From assembly GCA_028284725.1 (NCBI GenBank), contig JANQRD010000258.1:1-33102 (forward strand): a DNA stretch of 33,102 nt. The letters are read 5' to 3'. The notes beneath the pieces are model-generated. The model did not search any database. It worked only from the letters and a program-made list of their open reading frames with translations, and was not told the origin of the DNA. The stretch is from Allomuricauda sp. (GTDB taxonomy: Bacteria; Bacteroidota; Bacteroidia; Flavobacteriales; Flavobacteriaceae). Shown here one piece after another: positions 8,225-15,248 of the stretch; position 1 is the first letter of the stretch, and each line of letters begins with the position of its first letter. Made by a program: the position numbers and the translations under genes.

Positions 8225-9415
8225 TTACCCCAATATTGCTGCAATTCCGGGTAATGTTTTTCCCTCTAAGCTTTCAAGCATTGCACCCCCTCCGGTAGAC
8301 ACATAACTGACCTTATCCTCGAACCCGAATTGTTTCACAGCGGCCACGGAATCCCCTCCGCCGACCAACGAAAATGCTCCGTTTTGTGTTGCCTCATCAA
8401 TAAAGTTTCCAACCGCAATGGTGCCCTTTGCAAAACTTTCCATTTCAAAAACACCAACAGGCCCGTTCCATAAAATTGTTTTGGATTCTAGAATCACTTT
8501 TTTGAAGTTTTCCAAGGTCTGAGGTCCGGCATCGAGTCCTTGCCATCCGTCTGGAATTTCATTCACATCCACAAATTGGGTGCTGGCATCATTTTCAAAA
8601 GCATCTGCTGCCAAAACATCTACCGGTAAATGAACCTTTACCCCCTTTGCATCGGCTTGCTTGAGAATGTCCAACGCCAAATCCATCTTGTCATCCTCGC
8701 AAATGGAATCCCCAACCTGACCTCCTTGTGCCTTTACAAAAGTGTAGGTCATTCCACCACCAATGATAAGGTTGTCGACCTTATCCAAAATGTTCTCAAT
8801 AATGGTGATTTTGGAGGAAACCTTGGCACCTCCCAAAATTGCAGTAACAGGTTTTTCGCCGGTTTGCATTACCTTTTCAATTGCCTTGATTTCCTTTGCC
8901 AATAAATACCCAAAGCATTTGTTTTCAGAAAAGAACTGTGCAACAATCGTTGTAGAGGCATGTGCCCTATGCGCCGTTCCAAAAGCATCGTTCACATAAA
9001 TGTCGCCATGTTTGGAAAGTGCCTGAGCAAAGGCTTCGTCCCCCATTTCCTCTTCAGCATGAAACCGAAGGTTTTCCAGCAACAATACCTCCCCGCTTTG
9101 AAGATTGGCAACCGCCGCATCCGCTTCCTCACCAACACAGTTGTCCACAAATTTAATCTGTACTCCGATGATTTCAGAGACCTTATCACAAATATGGGAA
9201 AGCGACATATCTGGATTCACCTTTCCCTTTGGCCTTCCAAGGTGACTCATCAAGATGGCCGAACCTCCGTCCTCCAAAACTTTGAGGATTGTAGGGGTTG
9301 CAGCATCAATTCGGCTGGTATCCGTGACGTTGAATTCTCCGTCCAATGGCACATTGAAATCAACACGGATCAATGCTTTTTTATCTTCAAAATTAAAATC
9401 GTCTATGGTCTTCAT
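8225..9415 (-). CDS. pgk: Phosphoglycerate kinase
   Basis: The protein has 396 residues, the usual length. It starts [20 protein letters not shown] and shows the substrate-binding RVDFNVPLD, the SHLGRPKG loop, a [15 protein letters not shown] stretch, NGPVGVFE and the C-terminal nucleotide-binding GGGDSVAA and STGGGAML motifs. It transfers phosphate from 1,3-bisphosphoglycerate to ADP in cytoplasmic glycolysis. The true start is ATG 9415; an upstream in-frame start would add about 20 residues that do not belong to the family and would cross the -7 box at 9437-9444. It is transcribed divergently from holB and is probably the first gene of a pgk-transglycosylase-DUF4837 run. Confidence 0.97.
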   Translation of the reverse strand: MKTIDDFNFEDKKALIRVDFNVPLDGEFNVTDTSRIDAATPTILKVLEDGGSAILMSHLGRPKGKVNPDMSLSHICDKVSEIIGVQIKFVDNCVGEEADAAVANLQSGEVLLLENLRFHAEEEMGDEAFAQALSKHGDIYVNDAFGTAHRAHASTTIVAQFFSENKCFGYLLAKEIKAIEKVMQTGEKPVTAILGGAKVSSKITIIENILDKVDNLIIGGGMTYTFVKAQGGQVGDSICEDDKMDLALDILKQADAKGVKVHLPVDVLAADAFENDASTQFVDVNEIPDGWQGLDAGPQTLENFKKVILESKTILWNGPVGVFEMESFAKGTIAVGNFIDEATQNGAFSLVGGGDSVAAVKQFGFEDKVSYVSTGGGAMLESLEGKTLPGIAAILG

Positions 9416-9436
9416 TGCTTTCGGTTTATGGCGAGT

Positions 9437-9444
9437 CCAAATGT
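9437..9444 (-). promoter_or_regulatory. -7 promoter box (TACATTTG) of pgk
   Basis: On the minus strand TACATTTG is a perfect TAnnTTTG located 21 nt before the pgk ATG at 9415. It excludes the longer upstream start. Confidence 0.6.
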
Positions 9445-9536
9445 AAAGATTTCCTGCCTTCCCCATCGGTGACAATCCTCATATTTTTTAGATTTTCAAC
9501 AAAAAAAGTGGTTCCCGTTCCAGAACCTAAAAAATG

Positions 9537-9544
9537 TATCTTTG
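9537..9544 (+). promoter_or_regulatory. -7 promoter box (TATCTTTG) of holB
   Basis: A perfect TAnnTTTG ends 4 nt before the ATG at 9549, so transcription would begin at or next to the start codon. Confidence 0.55.
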
Positions 9545-9548
9545 GCAC

Positions 9549-10700
9549 ATGCTGTTCCGAGATGTTTTGGGGTTACATCACATCAAAAATCATTTGGTTT
9601 CCACAGCGGATTCCGGGAGGGTGGCCCATGCCCAATTGTTTGTTGGGCCAGAAGGTTGTGGCACCTTGTCCATGGCCATAGCTTATGCACAGTATTTGTT
9701 GTGTAACAACTCCAACGGTGAGAACGTGGGGGACAATGTGGTCTGTAATTCCAAATGTAATTCACTCACCCACCCTGATCTACATTTTGCTTTTCCAGTT
9801 TCCAATTCCGATAAGGTAAAATCCCATGCTGTAAGTAACAATTACCTTGAGGAGTGGCGGCAATTTGTAAAAGAGCAGCCTTACGGAAACCTTTTTGACT
9901 GGTATCGCTTGATCGGAATTGAAAAGAAACAAGGACATATCGGAGTCGATGAGGCCCAGGATATTGTGAAAAAGCTTTCGTTGAAATCGTATGAGGGCGG
10001 ATACAAAATCCTGGTTGTTTGGATGGCCGAAAAAATGAACATTTCTGCTGCCAACAAGTTATTGAAGTTGATTGAGGAACCTCCCGAAAAAACAGTTTTG
10101 CTCTTAATTGCGGAAGACGAGGAACAAATTATCAATACCATTCGATCTCGATGCCAGATCCTACATTTTCCTCCGCTGCCCGAAGAAGAAATCGCAAAAG
10201 CGCTTCAGGATCGGAGTGTTTCCGAAAGTGAAGCCAATGCAATTGCCCACGAAGCCAATGGCAATTTCAACAAGGCCCTTGATCTGGTCAATAAGGATTC
10301 GGAGGACTTGGTTTTTGAGCGATGGTTTGTGCAATGGGTGCGGAGCGCTTTTAAAGCAAAGGGAAACAAGGGTGCCATACAGGAACTTATTCTTTGGAGC
10401 GATGAAATCGCCAAAACCGGGAGGGAGGTTCAAAAGCAATTTTTAAACTATTGCCTTACCACTATGCGACAAGCTTTGCTCCTGAATTATAAAGCGGACG
10501 AGCTCGTATTTTTAAAAATCCATGTGGAAGGTTTCGACCTGAACAAGTTTGCTCCCTTCGTGCATGAAAACAACATCTTGGATATCGTGGCCGAACTGGA
10601 AAAGGCCATTTTTCACGTGGAACGGAACGGCAATTCAAAGTTGATCTTTACTGATCTTTCCATAAAACTTACTAGGCTATTGCATACTAAGGCTGCCTAG
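9549..10700 (+). CDS. holB: DNA polymerase III subunit delta'
   Basis: This 383-residue protein starts MLFRDVLGLHHIKNHLVSTA, the usual beginning of flavobacterial delta' subunits, followed by HAQLFVGPEGCGT at the P-loop position. The Walker A lysine is replaced by Thr, as expected for delta', which is a stator and does not hydrolyse ATP. Cysteines around residues 52-70 (C..C...C) could form the zinc module, and the SRC motif appears in IRSRCQILHF (about residue 200). It works in the clamp-loader complex that places the sliding clamp on DNA. I use ATG 9549 because it matches family starts; ATG 9534 lies upstream of the -7 box (9537-9544) that would drive the gene. It is a monocistronic gene, divergent from pgk and convergent with the OmpH gene. 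Confidence 0.92.
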   Translation: MLFRDVLGLHHIKNHLVSTADSGRVAHAQLFVGPEGCGTLSMAIAYAQYLLCNNSNGENVGDNVVCNSKCNSLTHPDLHFAFPVSNSDKVKSHAVSNNYLEEWRQFVKEQPYGNLFDWYRLIGIEKKQGHIGVDEAQDIVKKLSLKSYEGGYKILVVWMAEKMNISAANKLLKLIEEPPEKTVLLLIAEDEEQIINTIRSRCQILHFPPLPEEEIAKALQDRSVSESEANAIAHEANGNFNKALDLVNKDSEDLVFERWFVQWVRSAFKAKGNKGAIQELILWSDEIAKTGREVQKQFLNYCLTTMRQALLLNYKADELVFLKIHVEGFDLNKFAPFVHENNILDIVAELEKAIFHVERNGNSKLIFTDLSIKLTRLLHTKAA

Positions 10701-10724
10701 ATTTTACCATTTACAACAAGTCAT

Positions 10725-10751
10725 AAAAAAACCCATTCTAATGAATGGGCT
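10725..10751 (-). terminator. Terminator of the OmpH-like gene
   Basis: CCCATTC-TAAT-GAATGGG forms a 7-bp stem. Read on the minus strand it is followed by seven T residues, so it serves the OmpH gene best; the plus-strand tail (CTCTTTC) is weaker for holB. Confidence 0.75.
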
Positions 10752-10777
10752 CTTTCAATATACCTATTGAGTAGGAA

Positions 10778-11284
10778 TTATTTCTTGTACTTGTCGTTTA
10801 AGATTTTCAATACGGCGTCAGTTAGGTTTTGGGCATCCTCGCCATAAAGCACGGCACCACCATCACCGCCACCTAAGATGTATGTGAATCCATTGGCCTT
10901 TCCATACGCCTTGATTTCCTTTTTTACCTTGCTTACCAAAGAGTCCATTTCGGTTTGGCTTGTCTGTTGCAGTTGTTGCTCTTCCTGCTGTAACTGCTGC
11001 CCCACAAATTGACCGCGTTGTTGCAGTAACGCATATTCTTCTTGAGCACTTTTCTGTGACATCTTCTGTGCCTTAGCTTGGAATTCCTGTAGCTCCAGTT
11101 GAAAAGCTTGTGACATGCTGTCCCTTTTTTTGGTCAAGGCGTCCACCTTTATTTTGAATTTGGCCTCTACATCAATTTTCTCCTGGTATCCATCCATCAG
11201 CTTTACATTGTCCACATAACCGATCTTATTTTGCTGACATGCCATTGTGGTCAATACGATAATACCTACTATAAATCTTTTCAT
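10778..11284 (-). CDS. OmpH/Skp family protein, predicted lipoprotein
   Basis: The protein has 168 residues and begins MKRFIVGIIVLTTMACQQNK, a lipoprotein-type signal with the lipobox Cys at about residue 16. The IGYVDNVKLMDGYQ segment is the conserved start of OmpH/Skp proteins. A long Q/E/K-rich coiled coil (about 35-125) forms the chaperone arms, and the C-terminus (FTYILGGGDGGAVLYGEDAQNLT) matches the family's beta segment. Skp-type chaperones escort outer-membrane proteins through the periplasm. The lipid anchor is unusual compared with classical soluble Skp and would hold it at a membrane. It has its own promoter box (11305-11312) and terminator (10725-10751), so it is a single-gene unit. 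Confidence 0.88.
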   Translation of the reverse strand: MKRFIVGIIVLTTMACQQNKIGYVDNVKLMDGYQEKIDVEAKFKIKVDALTKKRDSMSQAFQLELQEFQAKAQKMSQKSAQEEYALLQQRGQFVGQQLQQEEQQLQQTSQTEMDSLVSKVKKEIKAYGKANGFTYILGGGDGGAVLYGEDAQNLTDAVLKILNDKYKK

Positions 11285-11304
11285 GTTTCGTGTTTAAGGA
11301 TGCG

Positions 11305-11312
11305 CAAAAATA
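11305..11312 (-). promoter_or_regulatory. -7 promoter box (TATTTTTG) of the OmpH-like gene
   Basis: A minus-strand TATTTTTG matches TAnnTTTG, 20 nt before the ATG at 11284. Confidence 0.5.
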
Positions 11313-11523
11313 GAAAAGCTTTTTGAATGACCTTATTAAGGCTTTGTGAATTCGTGGCCGATGGTAAAATTGCGGCTATAGGAATTCCTTATGAAAAACT
11401 TCCGCGCTATTACATTGTTTTATTTTATCGGCTTTCTAATTTGAACCCAAACAAGGTTTTTCCATTTCTAAAGGCTAGCCAGAGTAGTTACTTAAGAAAG
11501 TTCGGGAAAACGGCTAAAAACAG

Positions 11524-12354
11524 CTAATTCTTCTTTTTGATGATATAAATGAGTGATGAATACTCTTTGGAAGACCACGCACGGATATTCGACCAAAGCC
11601 CTACAAGAAAAGCGTTGATCAGCTGCAGACGATTGCCCTTGTATTTTTCCGAAAGCATCGCTACGTAGAAGGAATCGAAAATCATGGGACGAATGGAAAC
11701 AACCTCCATTTCATGTCGATCAAAAATCTTTTTTATTGCAGTTTTTGAAAAATGCCATAAATGTCTCGGTGCATCATAGCCCGCCCAAAAAGATCCGTAG
11801 TGTTTTGCGTCGTAGGATTTAAAGTTGGGCACTGCCACAACCACAATTCCGTTTTCCTTTAGTAAGTTGTTTATTTGATTTAACTGCTCGTTCAAATTGG
11901 GCAAGTGTTCCAAAACATGCAAGAGCGTGATTACATCAAATTTTTGATTGGCTACCCCAGCATAATCACTTTGCAATTGGATTCCTTTTCTAGCTGCATT
12001 CGTTCTTGCCCTTTCATTGGGCTCAATACCAGCTACCTCAAATCCGTCTGATTTCGCTTGGATCAAAAAATCACCTGTTCCCGCTCCAATATCCAGAAGA
12101 TTTTTGCTCTTATCTATCTGATTTTCAATTAGTTGAGTTTTTTTTCTAAGACTGTACCGCTTTATGTATTGATAAAGTTTATCTGTGAAGGAGCTTCTGG
12201 AATCGGTATGGGAAATATAAGCTTCACTCTCATAATAACGCTCCAAATTTTGCGGCTGCGGATGTGTAACCAACATGTCCAACGCAGCATCCAAATGTAG
12301 CTCGAAAGACTCGCCTGTGACTGAAAAATCTTTAGTCTTTAAATACAACCTCAT
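11524..12354 (-). CDS. Class I SAM-dependent methyltransferase
   Basis: This 276-residue protein has the SAM-binding motif I LDIGAGTGDF (about residues 87-96), an acidic residue after strand 2 (AGIEPNERA) and a post-motif region VITLLHVLEHLPN (about 150), typical of Methyltransf_11/23-type enzymes. Its beginning (MRLYLKTKDFSVTGESFELH, then MLVTHPQPQ) is the flavobacterial version that lacks the usual zinc-ribbon. The substrate is not identifiable; small molecules or envelope sugars are possible. The gene overlaps the upstream lipoprotein gene by 23 nt, which implies translational coupling. The family call is solid, the function is not. Confidence 0.88.
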   Translation of the reverse strand: MRLYLKTKDFSVTGESFELHLDAALDMLVTHPQPQNLERYYESEAYISHTDSRSSFTDKLYQYIKRYSLRKKTQLIENQIDKSKNLLDIGAGTGDFLIQAKSDGFEVAGIEPNERARTNAARKGIQLQSDYAGVANQKFDVITLLHVLEHLPNLNEQLNQINNLLKENGIVVVAVPNFKSYDAKHYGSFWAGYDAPRHLWHFSKTAIKKIFDRHEMEVVSIRPMIFDSFYVAMLSEKYKGNRLQLINAFLVGLWSNIRAWSSKEYSSLIYIIKKKN

Positions 12355-12877
12355 TGTAATTATGAGTGGATAGGTACTCGGTTTTCATTTCTCGAAGATA
12401 CGTTAAAACCGAATCCCTGGAAACCGAATTTTCGTGTAGACAGTCCTTTTCAGTTTTACTAAAAACTTCTATGGCAATATACCAATTTCCAATTCTTGAA
12501 GTATGTACTTCTTCAAGTATCGGATCCATGTCGGCTGCTTGACTTAAGATTCCATCGACAACCAATGGTATCAAATTGATGGTTTTCGTTGGGATTTCGA
12601 CCTCGTAAAATGAAAAGAAAAACTCATCACCATCGATTGCAAACGGTACCTCGACATCTACATAATAGTCGTTCAATTGAAACTTGGTGTTGACATAGTT
12701 GTAAAAGTGGTCTTCATCTTTTGGGTCTGGAAAAACGAAAACGGTCTTTTTGGGAAGTGACCGTTTAAATCTTTTTCCTTTGGTCACTTTATAATCATCA
12801 ATTTTGGGGGCAATTCGAAGAGGTATGCACGCGTTGAATAGCACTAGCAAAATGGAAAGGCTGAGTAGTTTCTTCAT
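12332..12877 (-). CDS. Uncharacterised lipoprotein
   Basis: The protein has 181 residues, starting MKKLLSLSILLVLFNACIPL with a lipobox ending in Cys-16. The rest is predicted to be mixed alpha/beta with no domain I recognise. The first mature residues (IPLRIAPKIDDYKVTKGKRF) recall other flavobacterial lipoproteins with a conserved APKI-DYK segment, but I cannot name the family. The 3' end overlaps the methyltransferase start by 23 nt, so they are a two-gene unit. A perfect-start hairpin (12881-12915) lies directly before the ATG and could influence its translation. The gene follows mnmG at 80 nt and may partly depend on read-through from that operon. Confidence 0.75.
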   Translation of the reverse strand: MKKLLSLSILLVLFNACIPLRIAPKIDDYKVTKGKRFKRSLPKKTVFVFPDPKDEDHFYNYVNTKFQLNDYYVDVEVPFAIDGDEFFFSFYEVEIPTKTINLIPLVVDGILSQAADMDPILEEVHTSRIGNWYIAIEVFSKTEKDCLHENSVSRDSVLTYLREMKTEYLSTHNYNEVVFKD

Positions 12878-12880
12878 GTT

Positions 12881-12915
12881 TTTGGTTTGATTTCCTTTAC
12901 GAAATCAAAAACCAA
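12881..12915 (-). promoter_or_regulatory. Hairpin immediately upstream of the lipoprotein start codon
   Basis: TTTGGTTTGATTTC (12881-12894) and GAAATCAAAAACCAA (12901-12915) pair with a two-base bulge around a CTTTAC loop. In the minus-strand transcript the stem ends 3 nt before the ATG at 12877. No T-run follows it, so it looks more like a leader structure than a terminator. Confidence 0.35.
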
Positions 12916-12933
12916 GCCATAAAAACCATTCTT

Positions 12934-12949
12934 TGTTCCACGTGGAACA
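12934..12949. promoter_or_regulatory. parS-like centromere site, copy 1
   Basis: TGTTCCACGTGGAACA is a perfect 16-bp palindrome matching the ParB target consensus TGTTnCACGTGnAACA. It lies 8 nt after the stop end of mnmG (12958), in the gap between mnmG and the next gene. Confidence 0.72.
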
Positions 12950-12957
12950 AAATTCCA

Positions 12958-14826
12958 TTAACGCCCTAAAAAAACCAATAGCACGCTTACGTCTGAAGGA
13001 GAAACACCGCTAATTCGAGATGCCTGGGAAATTGTTGTCGGACGAATAGACTCCAACTTCTCCCTAGCCTCATAAGAAAGTGATTTCAATTTTGAATAAT
13101 CAAAGTTCTCTGGAATCTTTACATTTTCCAAGCGATGTAATTTGTCCGCATTGTTCTTTTCCTTTTCGATATATCCAGAATACTTTACTTGGATTTCTGC
13201 TTGCTCCAAAACCTCAGAATTCAATTGATGCTCCTCAACGAAATTAGAAACCGAATCCAACTGAAGCATATGTTCCATTTTCACTTTGGGTCGGGAAAAC
13301 ACTTTAAAAAGCTTGTCAGACTGTTTTACTGGAGCCGACTCAAGCGTTTCTAAAATTGGGTTTATTTCATCTGGGCTAAAGCTGGTTTTTCGAAAAAAGT
13401 TTATAAAGGATGCTGATTTGCTCTGTTTTTCCTCCATTTTCTTCATTCGTTCCTCTTTAGCCAAACCAATCTCAAAGCTTTTAGGTGTAAGTCTCAAATC
13501 GGCATTATCCTGTCGCAATAATGTTCTATACTCCGCCCTTGATGTAAACATGCGATACGGTTCCTCCGTTCCCTTTGTAATCAAATCATCAATCAAAACA
13601 CCGATATAGGCTTCATCCCTTTTCAGTAAAAAGGGTTCCTCTTCATTGATTTTAAGGTGTGCATTTATCCCTGCCATCAATCCCTGCGAAGCAGCTTCTT
13701 CGTAACCGGTAGTTCCATTGATTTGACCTGCAAAATACAGGTTGTCCACCAGTTTTGTTTCCAACGTATGCTTCAATTGTGTTGGTGGAAAATAGTCGTA
13801 CTCGATAGCATAACCGGGTCTAAAAAATTTTACATTTTCAAAACCCTTTACCGAACGAAGTGCTTTGTATTGGATATCCTCAGGAAGGGATGTGGAAAAC
13901 CCATTTACGTAAACCTCTACAGTGTGCCATCCTTCCGGTTCCACAAAAATTTGATGGGAATCCTTATCCGCAAATCGATTGATTTTGTCCTCAATGGAAG
14001 GACAATACCTAGGGCCTATACTTTTGATTCTTCCATTGAACATAGGTGAGCGATCAAACCCTTCACGCAACAAATCATGAACCAGTGCACTCGTATGTGT
14101 CATATGACAGTCCCTTTGTTCTGCCAAAACCAGAGTATTCAAATAGGAGAATTTCTCAGGCACAACATCCCCGGGTTGGGGAATCATTTTTTCATAATCC
14201 AAAGATCTTCCATCCACCCTAGGAGGTGTTCCTGTTTTCATCCTGCCGCTATCAAAACCAAAATCCACCAATTGTTCGGTAATTCCAGTAGCTGCTTTTT
14301 CCCCAGCTCTACCCCCTCCAAATTGCTTTTCGCCAATATGGATAAGTCCATTCAAAAAAGTTCCATTGGTAAGGACCACGGCCTTCGATCTGATATCAAT
14401 CCCGAGCGATGTTCTAACGCCCACAACTTGGTTTCCCTCCACCAACAATCCAGACACCATCTCTTGATAGAAATCCACGTTCGGAGTGTTCTCTAAAGCC
14501 AATCTCCACTCCTCAGCAAAACGCATCCGATCATTTTGTGCCCTAGGGCTCCACATTGCAGGCCCTTTTGACTTATTCAACATCTTAAATTGGATGGCAG
14601 ATTTGTCGGTTATAACTCCACTGTAGCCTCCTAGCGCATCGATTTCTCGAACTATCTGTCCCTTCGCAATTCCTCCCATTGCCGGGTTACAGGACATCTG
14701 CCCAATCGTCTGTAGGTTCATGGTAACCAATAGGGTCTTTGAACCCATGTTCGCGGCAGCAGCCGTTGCCTCCGCTCCTGCATGGCCTCCACCCACAACA
14801 ATTACATCATATTCCTTTTCAAACAT
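12958..14826 (-). CDS. mnmG: tRNA uridine-5-carboxymethylaminomethyl(34) synthesis enzyme MnmG
   Basis: This 622-residue protein starts MFEKEYDVIVVGGGHAGAEA with the FAD-binding GGGHAG motif, then CNPAMGGIAKG, a KTGTPPRVDGRS stretch, and the conserved region GYEEAASQGLMAGINA; the length and the C-terminal ISQASRISGVSPSDVS segment fit MnmG (GidA). With MnmE it installs the cmnm5 group on wobble uridine of tRNAs, using FAD, NADH and methylene-tetrahydrofolate. It follows ybeY by 2 nt in an operon DUF4175-ybeY-mnmG. Both flanks carry an identical parS-like palindrome (12934-12949 and 14833-14848). mnmG is commonly near the replication origin in bacteria, which agrees with this. Confidence 0.97.
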   Translation of the reverse strand: MFEKEYDVIVVGGGHAGAEATAAAANMGSKTLLVTMNLQTIGQMSCNPAMGGIAKGQIVREIDALGGYSGVITDKSAIQFKMLNKSKGPAMWSPRAQNDRMRFAEEWRLALENTPNVDFYQEMVSGLLVEGNQVVGVRTSLGIDIRSKAVVLTNGTFLNGLIHIGEKQFGGGRAGEKAATGITEQLVDFGFDSGRMKTGTPPRVDGRSLDYEKMIPQPGDVVPEKFSYLNTLVLAEQRDCHMTHTSALVHDLLREGFDRSPMFNGRIKSIGPRYCPSIEDKINRFADKDSHQIFVEPEGWHTVEVYVNGFSTSLPEDIQYKALRSVKGFENVKFFRPGYAIEYDYFPPTQLKHTLETKLVDNLYFAGQINGTTGYEEAASQGLMAGINAHLKINEEEPFLLKRDEAYIGVLIDDLITKGTEEPYRMFTSRAEYRTLLRQDNADLRLTPKSFEIGLAKEERMKKMEEKQSKSASFINFFRKTSFSPDEINPILETLESAPVKQSDKLFKVFSRPKVKMEHMLQLDSVSNFVEEHQLNSEVLEQAEIQVKYSGYIEKEKNNADKLHRLENVKIPENFDYSKLKSLSYEAREKLESIRPTTISQASRISGVSPSDVSVLLVFLGR

Positions 14827-14828
14827 AG

Positions 14829-15248
14829 CTAATGTTCCACGTGGAACAATTTAATCTTTTCTTCTTCCTTTTTTCTCATAAGCACACGTTCCTTCTCAGT
14901 TTTATCTCCATATCCCATTAGGTGTAGAAGTCCATGGCTCATAACCCTCAACAGCTCCTCATTAAAGTCTACCACATACTCCTTTGCGTTGTCCCTTACT
15001 CTTTCCGTAGAGATAAAAACATCACCGGAGACCTTCTTGCCCACGGTGTAATCGAATGTGATAATGTCGGTATAGGTATCGTGATTTAAATACTCCTGAT
15101 TGAGATTCAACAAGTAATCGTCCGTGCAAAATATATAGTCAATCTGACCTTTGGTATAGCCCTCAGATTCTATTATTCTACTTATCCAATCGGAAAACTT
15201 AGTTGTGCTCTTAATTTCATAGTCCGACTTGAAGTGGAAATCAATCAT
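14829..15248 (-). CDS. ybeY: Endoribonuclease YbeY / rRNA maturation factor
   Basis: The protein has 139 residues with the strand TDIITFDY and the metal motif SHGLLHLMGYGD (His105, His109, Asp115). The classical family has a third His where this protein has Asp115; from memory Asp is usual in Bacteroidota. YbeY is a zinc-dependent RNase in 16S rRNA 3' processing and ribosome quality control. The start codon (15248) overlaps the DUF4175 end by 8 nt, and its stop is 2 nt before the mnmG start, so the three genes are tightly coupled. The final codons FHVEH are encoded by the parS-like palindrome at 14833-14848, so the protein C-terminus is shaped by a DNA site. Confidence 0.93.
   Translation of the reverse strand: MIDFHFKSDYEIKSTTKFSDWISRIIESEGYTKGQIDYIFCTDDYLLNLNQEYLNHDTYTDIITFDYTVGKKVSGDVFISTERVRDNAKEYVVDFNEELLRVMSHGLLHLMGYGDKTEKERVLMRKKEEEKIKLFHVEH
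14833..14848. promoter_or_regulatory. parS-like centromere site, copy 2 (inside the ybeY 3' end)
   Basis: TGTTCCACGTGGAACA, identical to the copy at 12934-12949, is a perfect match to the ParB consensus. It overlaps the last codons of ybeY and ends 6 nt before the mnmG ATG (14826). Confidence 0.75.

Noticed and set aside
8960..9472. A 170-codon plus-strand ORF
   Set aside because: It is antisense to pgk, whose protein is unmistakable.
11327..11527. A 66-codon plus-strand ORF between the OmpH and methyltransferase genes
   Set aside because: It overlaps the 3' end of the methyltransferase gene, has no recognisable features or start signals, and its composition does not resemble the neighbouring genes.
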